A stretch of DNA of 64,000 nt. It comes from JANYHH01 sp965249745 (lineage in GTDB: Bacteria > Deinococcota > Deinococci > Deinococcales > JAAFIG01). Within the stretch, counting starts at the first letter, position 1, and the number at the start of each line of letters is the position of its first letter. The translations under genes and the position numbers were made by a program. The notes below the pieces were generated by a model. That model searched no databases and had not been told where the DNA came from. It was given only the letters and a program-made list of their open reading frames with translations. This document shows, piece after piece, positions 57,699 to 64,000 of this stretch. Location of the stretch: positions 434,001 through 498,000 of the forward strand of contig OZ252252.1 in assembly GCA_965249745.1 (NCBI GenBank), written 5' to 3'.

Positions 57699-57713
57699 TC
57701 ACCTCCGAGGTGA
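57699..57713. promoter_or_regulatory. Palindrome over the AraC-gene ribosome binding site
   Basis: TCACCTC-C-GAGGTGA is a perfect 15-base palindrome that includes the SD. It may be a DNA operator or an RNA hairpin blocking ribosome entry. Confidence 0.5.
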
Positions 57714-57822
57714 TGCGGCCCATTCTAGCCAGACAAGATCAAGCCGTTCTCGCTTCAAGCGTAGCGATTATTTATGACTTCGGAAACCACACAAAGGACG
57801 CCGCGTGAGCAATCCGTTCAAC

Positions 57823-58869
57823 TCAAACGGCGACTACCTTCATCGCCTCGAGCTTTTCCAGGGCGGCATTGACATCCAACTGCCAGTCGGCTCGAGCCAT
57901 GAACGGTTTGAACCCGAGGGTGTGGTTGATTCGCAGCATCGGTGCGTTGCTGTCGGCATTGCCGGTGCGGATGCGGTCCACGGTCGGGCGTTCGTTCAAG
58001 ATGCGTTCAATCATCACAGATTTCAGCCACGCGCCGATGTTGTGCCCCCGGTATTCTGGGATGACGCCCGTGCCCCACTGGTTGACGACGTGCGGTCGGT
58101 TCGGGTGGAAACCCGTCTGGGTGTAGCCCGCGAAGCGTCCGCTGCTGCGTTCCTTGGCGTACAGCATCCACCATTGAATGCCGCGTTTCTGCATCTGCTC
58201 AGATTCGATCCGTAAATCCTCGGGTTTGACCTTCCAGTCGTTGAACTCCAAATCGCCGCGCGGCGCGGTGTTCATGACCTCGAAGAGGTTGCAAATCGCC
58301 TCGAGGTCAGCCTCCGGGTACTCGCCCTCGTACCAGCCGATCTCAAACAGGTCGCTCGGCGCTTCGCGGATCGAGGCTTCCATAAAGTCGCGGTTCAGCT
58401 CCGTGAAAAGAAGCTGATTGGTGTGCTCTTCCAACCCGAGCTTCGCGCCGATCCACTCGGCGAAGGCGTGTCCGGCCGGGACGCGATCGGCAGTACCCGT
58501 GAATAACTTGGTCTTACCCGCATCCCTGGAGACCTCGAGCACGGATTGCAGCAAGGCCCGGCCGATCCCTTGACGGCGATGGCTGGGGGACACGTCCACA
58601 TCGAATCCGCCAAGGTGCGGATTATTTTCGTCTTCCTTTTCCCAGCCGACGCCCGCTGCGCCAACAATCTCTGCACCTTTGCTGACGACGAACGTGTAGA
58701 ACTGACCTTTCGGCGACGGGTTACGCCACCCGATCAGACGCTCCTCGAAGGGAATGGGCGGGTCATCTGGGAGCTGCTCAGCTCTGACAGCATTGTAAAA
58801 GTCGTGCAGCGGCCGGGCTTCGTCATCGGACAGGGAGACCAGGTCAATCGCTCGAGGGTTCATGGGCAT
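57823..58869 (-). CDS. Double-GNAT acetyltransferase
   Basis: This 348-residue protein has two tandem GNAT domains. The N-terminal motif A is VDVSPSHRRQGIGRALLQSVLE; the C-terminal copy is TGVIPEYRGHNIGAWLKSVMIE with RTGNADSNAPMLRINHTLGFKP. ATG 58869 is preceded by TACACT with a 5-base spacer, compatible with leaderless translation. Substrate unknown. Confidence 0.85.
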   Translation of the reverse strand: MPMNPRAIDLVSLSDDEARPLHDFYNAVRAEQLPDDPPIPFEERLIGWRNPSPKGQFYTFVVSKGAEIVGAAGVGWEKEDENNPHLGGFDVDVSPSHRRQGIGRALLQSVLEVSRDAGKTKLFTGTADRVPAGHAFAEWIGAKLGLEEHTNQLLFTELNRDFMEASIREAPSDLFEIGWYEGEYPEADLEAICNLFEVMNTAPRGDLEFNDWKVKPEDLRIESEQMQKRGIQWWMLYAKERSSGRFAGYTQTGFHPNRPHVVNQWGTGVIPEYRGHNIGAWLKSVMIERILNERPTVDRIRTGNADSNAPMLRINHTLGFKPFMARADWQLDVNAALEKLEAMKVVAV

Positions 58870-59045
58870 ACGCTAGTGTAGCTGTCCGGGAAAGGCATCG
58901 GCGCAATGGCGTATCTTCGCCGCCCGCTCGAGACAGGTTTTGTATGTGGAGTCTGCGCTGTGGCTCGAGCGGATCTCAAGGTCTGGACTTGGCGACTGCC
59001 CCGCCTCGAAGCCGACAATCTGATGGGGCGGTATATTGAACAGCC

Positions 59046-60155
59046 ATGAAGATCGAACGCATTGAACTCCGCGAGTTCGCCATGCCAATGAAAACCCCGT
59101 TCGAGACCTCGTTCGGCATGACGCTGGAACGCCGCATGATCCTGGTGGCCGTCTCAGGGGGGGGATTGACGGGTTACGGTGAGGTCTCCTGCAACGAGAC
59201 GCCAGGCTACAGCTACGAGACGACCGATACCGCGTGGCTGATGCTGAACGAGTTCTTCGTGCCAGCCGTGCTGGGGAAAACCTTGAACCACCCGAGCGAC
59301 CTCGAGGGGCTGTTCAAGCCCTTCCGGGGACATCCGTTCGCCAAGGCGGGCCTGGAACTGGCGCTCTGGGATTTGGCGGCGCAGGCGGCTGGGCAACCCC
59401 TGTGGAACTTCATCGGCGGCACGAAAACGGACTTGCCGGTTGGCCTCAGCATTGGTATCAAGTCCAGCCCGGAGGCGCTGGCGGCCTTCGTGACGGAACA
59501 AAAGGCGATGGGGTACAAGCGTTTGAAGCTGAAGATTGGACGCGGGCGCGATGTCAGCTTTGTGAAGGCGGCTCGAGACGCGATCGGCTGGGATACGAAC
59601 CTGACCGTGGACGCCAATAGCGATTACACTCTGGACGACATTGACTTGCTGCGTGAGCTGGACCAGTACCGCTTGCAGTACATCGAGCAACCCTTGGAGA
59701 ACGACGACATCGTGGATCACGCGACCCTCGCTGAGTCTTTGCAAACACCGCTCTGTCTGGACGAACCGATTCACGGTCTCAGCGATGTCCGAAAGGCGCA
59801 CGCACTGGGCAGCGGCAAGGTCATCAACTTGAAAATCGGGCGCGTCGGCGGTCACAGCGAATCGCACCGAATCGCCGCCTTTTGCGGCGAACACAAAATT
59901 GACCTCTGGTGCGGCGGGATGCTCGAGAGCGGCGTGGGCCGGGCCCACAACGTGGCGCTGCAAACCCTGCCCGCCTTCACGCTGGCGTCTGACACCGCCC
60001 CGAGCGCCCGGTACTGGGCAGAGGACATCATCGAACCCGAGATCGTCATGGACGGCGGCATCACGCACCCATTGCCTGGGATCGGCTTGGGTGTGACCCT
60101 GCGTCACGACCTGATCGCGCGGCTGACGACTCGAGTTGAAACTCGAAGCGTTTGA
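59046..60155 (+). CDS. N-acylamino acid racemase/o-succinylbenzoate synthase-type enolase
   Basis: This 369-residue mandelate racemase-family enolase has the family lysine in YKRLKLKIGRG near 160, the Mg ligands in VDANSDY, IEQPLENDD and CLDEPIHGL, and the opposite lysine in VINLKIGRVGG near 262. This sequence type is the N-succinylamino acid racemase group known from Deinococcus. TATATT lies 8 bases before ATG 59046. Some members also have o-succinylbenzoate synthase activity; menaquinone genes are not in the window. Confidence 0.88.
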   Translation: MKIERIELREFAMPMKTPFETSFGMTLERRMILVAVSGGGLTGYGEVSCNETPGYSYETTDTAWLMLNEFFVPAVLGKTLNHPSDLEGLFKPFRGHPFAKAGLELALWDLAAQAAGQPLWNFIGGTKTDLPVGLSIGIKSSPEALAAFVTEQKAMGYKRLKLKIGRGRDVSFVKAARDAIGWDTNLTVDANSDYTLDDIDLLRELDQYRLQYIEQPLENDDIVDHATLAESLQTPLCLDEPIHGLSDVRKAHALGSGKVINLKIGRVGGHSESHRIAAFCGEHKIDLWCGGMLESGVGRAHNVALQTLPAFTLASDTAPSARYWAEDIIEPEIVMDGGITHPLPGIGLGVTLRHDLIARLTTRVETRSV

Positions 60156-60292
60156 ACCGCGCTCGAGGTTGACGGTTTAAGCAAGACGGGTCGCTCCAAC
60201 GTTTGAGGGGTTCGGCTGTGGAGTGTGATCGGCACTTGGCGGTTGGTAAGAATAGCCAGGACTGCGGCACTTAGGGCGCTATATTGCGACTC

Positions 60293-60748
60293 ATGAAGCT
60301 TGCCCTGCGCGTGAAGCCCGTCACCGTTGTTGTCGCCACCGCTCTGGTGGTCGTGGCGATGCCTCTTCTCTCGTCGGTCACGGCCCGACCCGTCTACAAC
60401 GCGATCATGACCTATCAGTACAACCTGCGCGACGACAAGGACCTGCGCGGAACCTGCCTGTACTGCCACACCGACTCAGAGGGCGGCGATTCGTGGAATT
60501 CCTTCGGCACGCAGGTCCGCGACGTGTTTTTTGACGAGGGCAACAACCGGGTTCCCGAAACCCTGTACCTGACCCTGAAACGAGACCTGGACAGCGACAA
60601 GGACGGCTACCGCGACATCTTAGAGGTGCTCGGGAAGAGCTTCCCAGGGGATGCCGAATCCAAACCAGAGAAAAGCGTTGAGGAACTCGAGGCGGAACTC
60701 AAGGCACTGGGCGGCTTGGAGTTCTTCAAACCGAAGATCGCTCGCTAA
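60293..60748 (+). CDS. Exported CXXCH protein with acidic repeat
   Basis: This 151-residue protein has an N-terminal hydrophobic signal or anchor (about residues 8-30) and a heme-binding-type motif CLYCH near residue 60. A later DLDSDKDGYRDILE matches a thrombospondin/EF-like calcium-binding loop. The C-terminal SVEELEAELKAL is helical. TATATT lies 7 bases before ATG 60293, so the mRNA is leaderless. It may be a c-type cytochrome-like protein or a simple disulfide protein. Confidence 0.65.
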   Translation: MKLALRVKPVTVVVATALVVVAMPLLSSVTARPVYNAIMTYQYNLRDDKDLRGTCLYCHTDSEGGDSWNSFGTQVRDVFFDEGNNRVPETLYLTLKRDLDSDKDGYRDILEVLGKSFPGDAESKPEKSVEELEAELKALGGLEFFKPKIAR

Positions 60749-60773
60749 AAAACCCTCGGCTCGAGGCTCCTCA

Positions 60774-63134
60774 CTAAATCTCGAGCGCCGGAACGTACTG
60801 CTCGTCTGCTACGGGCTTCCAGCGCCAGCGGCCAACCAGCAGCATAGTCGCCCAACCGAGCGCGCCAGTCAGCAGGACGACCGCCGTGTACCCGAGCCAC
60901 GCGCCGTCGTAAGAGCCAAACATCGCGGCCCTGAGGGCTTTCATAGCGTTCGCCAGCGGCAACAGCGGGTGCAGGACCTGAAAGAACGGCGGGGCGAGTT
61001 CGATCGGGTACGCCCCGCCCGCCGCCCCGAGTTGCACCACCAACAAGATCACCGCGATCAAGCGTCCGGCGTCGCCCAACACGCTCAGCAGGGCGGTCAC
61101 GACCGACAGAAACGCCAACGCCGCCACCAGCACGATCAGACTGCTCGAGAGTCCGAAGCTTGGCACGTTCAGCCAGAAGCGCACGGCCAGCATCAGCAGC
61201 ACGGCTTGGGCCGCGACCAATAAACCCGGCAGCGTGAATTTGGCCAGAATCTTCGCAGGGTGACGCGCCCCGACCGTGCTGGCGGGGAGCTTGTTGAAGG
61301 CGAAGACAAAGCTCGTCAGGGTCGCGCCGAACCACAGCGACAGCACCACAAAGTACGGTGTGAAAGCTGTGCCGTTGTCAGCGACTTTGGCGGTCAGTTG
61401 CGTTTGCGATTCGACGCTCGCCGCCAGTCCCTTCGCATCACCCGGCAAGGTCTCGAGGCTCAAAGGAATTTTGGCGGTCAAGGTTTTTAATCCGTCACGG
61501 AGTTTGGTGGCACCTTCACGGAGTTGGGCGCTGCCGGATTCCAGCCTGCCGCTGCCAGCTTGGAGCGTGCCCAGCCCCGCGCTGAGTTGAGCTGTTTTAT
61601 TGGCTAGCGTCGTGGCTCCGTTTGCGAGGGCCGTCAGATTTGACTGCGTTGGGAGTTGCGCCGTCATCTGACCCAAGCCAGCGTTGAGCTTCTTCAAGCC
61701 GCCCGTGAGCCGCTGCACGCCAGCGTCCACCTGGGCTGCGGCACTCGAGAGGCTGGCGGCTCCCCGGCCCGCTTCAGCCGTGCTCGAGTTCAGGGTTTGC
61801 GCTCCGGCCGCCAGTTGATCCGCCCCGTCGCTGGCTCTGGTCAGCCCGACGTTGAAGGCTTGTTGCCCATCAAGAAGCGATTGTGCGCCGAGTGAGAGTG
61901 GCGTCAACGCGCCGCTCAGATCGGATGCGTCGCTCGCTAGGTCGCCGAGACCCTGCCGAGCCTGCGGCGGCATTGGAACGGGTTTCAGGCCCGCTTCCAA
62001 CTGCGCCGCGCCCGCGCTGAGTTTCGCACCGCCCGCCTGCGTCTGGGTCAGACCGGCGCTCAGTTGCGTCGCGCCAGCCTCGAGTTTCGCGCCGTTCGCG
62101 GCTAAGGTCTTCAGCCCATCTGCGACTTGCCCACCCGAAGTGGCGAGTCGCGCTGTACCCAAACTCAGTTGCGCCAAGCCGCTGGATAACTTCGCACTGC
62201 CATCTTTGACGCCTTGACTCCCCGCTGCCAGCCGCTCGAGGTCGGCGTCCTGCGGGGTTTGGGCGGCGACTGTGCGAATCGCGCCCGCAAGTTTGGCGGT
62301 TCCAGCGGTCAGCCGGGTCACGCCGCCGCTCAAGGTTTGCGCCCCGGCGCTCAGTTGCCCCGCACCGCTCGAGGCTTGGCGCAGGCCGTCGCGCAGCTTC
62401 GTCGCGCCATCGTCCAGCCCGGCTGTGGCCGTCTCGAGTCTGGCTGCACCATCGCTGAGTTGAGCCGCGCCGCTCCTCAGTTTTTTGAAACCGTCGCGCA
62501 ACGCTGAGAGCTTCCCCAGCACGCTCTCCCAGCGCCCCTGGCTGAGCTTTTCGCTCACCCCTCGAGCCGCCTCACCCCCGAAGCGCTTGGCCAGGGTGGC
62601 CGCGAAGTAGCTCGTGCCCTCGGCGGCGTAAACGGTCAGTTCGCCCTTCTGCGCGAACTCGCCGGACAGGGCATCGTGGCTGAAGGCGGGCGGGATCAGC
62701 AGCGCGAAGTACACCTCGCCGCGATTCACGGCTGCCTCGGCCGCTTTGGTGGTGTTGAACTCGTGGAAGTTGAATTTCTTTTCGGCCAGCAGCGTCTTCT
62801 TCAAGTCCGCGCCGAGGTCGTACGCCTCTCCCTTGAAGCGCGTCCCGGTGTCGCCGTTCACCAGTCCCACGGGCAGGTTGGACAGGTTGCCGTAGGGGTC
62901 CCAAACGCTGCTGAGGTAACTGACCGCGTACAGCGTCGGGGCGAACGCCACCACAAAGAGCGCCGCCCAGAGTAGCGGCCGACCGTGCAGCAATCCGAAC
63001 TCTAAACGCCACAGGTCGCGCAGGCTGGCTCGAGGGGCAGGTTTCGCGGGCGTCGGTTTGCTGGACACTGGTTTCTTGATCGGCACTGGCTTCGGTGCAG
63101 CCAACTCGAGTTCGGGGGCGGCGTCGGGGTTCAT
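60774..63134 (-). CDS. YhgE/Pip-family membrane protein
   Basis: This is a 786-residue inner-membrane protein. One N-terminal helix (about 55-75) is followed by a very long extracytoplasmic stretch of repeated short helices with the pattern L(S/A)xGAxxL, about 11 residues each, from roughly 215 to 560, then five or six C-terminal helices. This is typical of YhgE/Pip phage-receptor-like and ESX-accessory proteins. Its start overlaps the AbrB-like stop (ATGA). Confidence 0.85.
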   Translation of the reverse strand: MNPDAAPELELAAPKPVPIKKPVSSKPTPAKPAPRASLRDLWRLEFGLLHGRPLLWAALFVVAFAPTLYAVSYLSSVWDPYGNLSNLPVGLVNGDTGTRFKGEAYDLGADLKKTLLAEKKFNFHEFNTTKAAEAAVNRGEVYFALLIPPAFSHDALSGEFAQKGELTVYAAEGTSYFAATLAKRFGGEAARGVSEKLSQGRWESVLGKLSALRDGFKKLRSGAAQLSDGAARLETATAGLDDGATKLRDGLRQASSGAGQLSAGAQTLSGGVTRLTAGTAKLAGAIRTVAAQTPQDADLERLAAGSQGVKDGSAKLSSGLAQLSLGTARLATSGGQVADGLKTLAANGAKLEAGATQLSAGLTQTQAGGAKLSAGAAQLEAGLKPVPMPPQARQGLGDLASDASDLSGALTPLSLGAQSLLDGQQAFNVGLTRASDGADQLAAGAQTLNSSTAEAGRGAASLSSAAAQVDAGVQRLTGGLKKLNAGLGQMTAQLPTQSNLTALANGATTLANKTAQLSAGLGTLQAGSGRLESGSAQLREGATKLRDGLKTLTAKIPLSLETLPGDAKGLAASVESQTQLTAKVADNGTAFTPYFVVLSLWFGATLTSFVFAFNKLPASTVGARHPAKILAKFTLPGLLVAAQAVLLMLAVRFWLNVPSFGLSSSLIVLVAALAFLSVVTALLSVLGDAGRLIAVILLVVQLGAAGGAYPIELAPPFFQVLHPLLPLANAMKALRAAMFGSYDGAWLGYTAVVLLTGALGWATMLLVGRWRWKPVADEQYVPALEI

Positions 63135-63379
63135 TTCGTCACGGCTTTCTGCTCTGCTGGCTCCAAAGATTTCAGACCTTCAGCAAAGATATTTTGCAGC
63201 GCGGTGCTGACGACATCCTGCGGCACGAGGGCCACGCCGCCGAACAACCCTGAGATGACCAGCAGCTTGTCGCCGGGCTGGATGTTGTACAGCTCGCGGG
63301 CTTCCTGCGGAATGGCGACCTGCCCGCGCTCACCGACGGTCACGGTCCCAAAGATTTGCGGTTTGCTTTCGATCTTCAT
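63131..63379 (-). CDS. AbrB/SpoVT-type transition-state regulator
   Basis: This 82-residue protein has the AbrB swapped-hairpin DNA-binding domain: GTVTVGERGQVAIPQEARELYNIQPGDKLLVISG. The remaining helix may dimerise it. Its ATG 63379 follows TATAAT by 7 bases and TTGACA by the ideal 17-base spacer, so this is a strong leaderless promoter. It is coupled to the YhgE gene. Confidence 0.87.
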   Translation of the reverse strand: MKIESKPQIFGTVTVGERGQVAIPQEARELYNIQPGDKLLVISGLFGGVALVPQDVVSTALQNIFAEGLKSLEPAEQKAVTK

Positions 63380-63386
63380 GTTGCAG

Positions 63387-63419
63387 ATTATAGTGGATCA
63401 TACTAATCATGTCAATCAT
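63387..63419 (-). promoter_or_regulatory. Consensus promoter with 9-bp iterated repeats
   Basis: On the minus strand TTGACA (63415-63410), 17 bases, TATAAT (63392-63387), 7 bases and ATG 63379. On the plus strand ATCAT occurs at 63397, 63406 and 63415, an exact 9-base period across the promoter, a probable operator for the AbrB-like protein. Confidence 0.75.
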
Positions 63420-63501
63420 ATTTAGCTACAAGTATCCCTGAGAGCTTTGAACTTTCAGCCAGCCCTTTCGCCCGCAACTCCCAGACCGGTAGGCTGCTCC
63501 G

Positions 63502-64000
63502 ATGACCCAGACCCTGGAACGCCTGCCACACTGGAACACCGACACCCTTTACCCCGGTCTCGAGTCACCCGCCTTCGCCGCCGATTTTCAGCGGGTCTTC
63601 GCCAGCCTGGACGAACTCGAGCAAGTCTTCGAGAGGCACCAGATTCAAAAGCTCGAGGTCGCGCCTGAAAACGCGGTCGCGGCGTTCGATAGCATCGCCC
63701 CAAAGTTGAACGCCTATTACGAACTCACCAAGCTGGTCGGCGGCTACCTTCAACTGTTCATCACCACGAACGCCAGGGACAACGCCGCGCAAGCCAAAAT
63801 GTCCGAACTGCAAGCTGCCTTCGTGCGGGCTGGCAAGTTGGGGACCCGCTTTGAAGCCTGGACTGGCAGCCTTGACCTGGAAGGCTTGCTCGCAGACAGC
63901 GAGACGGCCAAAGCCCACGAATTCGCGCTCCGCAAGCTGGCAAAGGGCGCAATGCACCAGATGAACCCGCTCGAGGAAGATTTGAGTGCCAGCCTGATGC
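63502..64000 (+). CDS. M3-family oligoendopeptidase, 5' part only
   Basis: The window ends 166 codons into this gene. The N-terminal part (LPHWNTDTLYPGLESPAFAADF, KLNAYYELTKLVGGYLQLFITTNARDN, KMSELQAAFVRAGKLGTRFEAW) matches the oligoendopeptidase F N-terminal domain. The HExxH catalytic site would lie beyond 64000. TAGGCT (63490-63495) is 6 bases before ATG 63502, the leaderless pattern. Confidence 0.82.
   Translation, partial: MTQTLERLPHWNTDTLYPGLESPAFAADFQRVFASLDELEQVFERHQIQKLEVAPENAVAAFDSIAPKLNAYYELTKLVGGYLQLFITTNARDNAAQAKMSELQAAFVRAGKLGTRFEAWTGSLDLEGLLADSETAKAHEFALRKLAKGAMHQMNPLEEDLSASLM

Noticed and set aside
1..64000. CRISPR arrays, tRNA/rRNA genes, insertion sequences, replication origin
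   Set aside because: No regularly spaced repeats, tRNA-like cloverleaf with conserved T-loop, transposase or DnaA-box cluster was found by eye.

Overview
The window looks like chromosomal DNA of a Deinococcota bacterium, most likely Deinococcus or a close relative. The evidence is indirect. The DNA is G+C-rich. Many genes start 5-8 bases after a TANNNT -10 box, so their mRNAs are probably leaderless, as is common in Deinococcus. There are many lipoproteins, an N-acylamino acid racemase-type enolase and Deinococcus-style secreted domains. No rRNA, tRNA, CRISPR array or intact insertion sequence was seen. The palindrome CTCGAG is strikingly over-represented: 15 copies in the first 3 kb, where about one is expected.

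Layout. 0.26-4 kb: endonuclease III, a secreted beta-helix lipoprotein and an aldo/keto reductase. 4.1-6.1 kb (minus): a Ser/Thr kinase preceded by two tiny overlapping ORFs. 6.2-10.2 kb: a minus-strand run (Fe-S protein, LolA-like protein, ABC-2-like membrane protein, decayed DoxX gene) divergent from a TetR regulator. 10.2-17 kb: MocA-type dehydrogenase, lipoprotein, MFS transporter with a coupled leader ORF, PLP decarboxylase and HtrA-like protease. 17.1-21.6 kb: a 1036-residue ATPase/BTAD regulator and an O-methyltransferase. 21.7-27.2 kb: a cell-surface cluster (zinc ribbon, lipoproteins, beta-propeller, frameshifted Tat-cupin, beta-barrel-like protein, DUF4157 protein). 27.3-30.5 kb: a GNAT enzyme and an iron/cobalamin-type ABC importer. 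30.7-34 kb: a DUF4157 protein with a second, M91-like HExxH domain, then a membrane-anchored protein and a TPR protein. 34-37.9 kb: a 2-oxoacid dehydrogenase operon (E1alpha, E1beta, E2).

38.3-46.6 kb: TfoX-like protein, methyltransferase, GNAT remnant, Phd/VapC toxin-antitoxin pair, and an AddAB-like helicase-nuclease operon interrupted by a DUF2335 membrane protein and a small ORF. 46.9-53.5 kb: AllA-like cupin, QueG with a coupled leader ORF, MFS transporter, HAD phosphatase, GNAT, an ArsR-like regulator and a PEP mutase-family enzyme. 53.5-60.7 kb: VOC protein divergent from a HxlR-like regulator, EamA transporter, rhodanese, a small membrane protein, RibD/DHFR-like and AraC proteins, a double GNAT, the racemase and a CXXCH protein. 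60.8-64 kb: an AbrB-like regulator coupled to a YhgE/Pip membrane protein, and the start of an M3 oligoendopeptidase.

The best leads are a dispersed hairpin-forming element found upstream of nth, addB, a methyltransferase gene and a PEP mutase-family gene; the CTCGAG excess; the dual-metalloprotease DUF4157 protein, a candidate contractile-injection-system effector although no such apparatus is in the window; the interrupted AddAB operon; and leaderless micro-ORFs whose stop codons overlap the start of the next gene.
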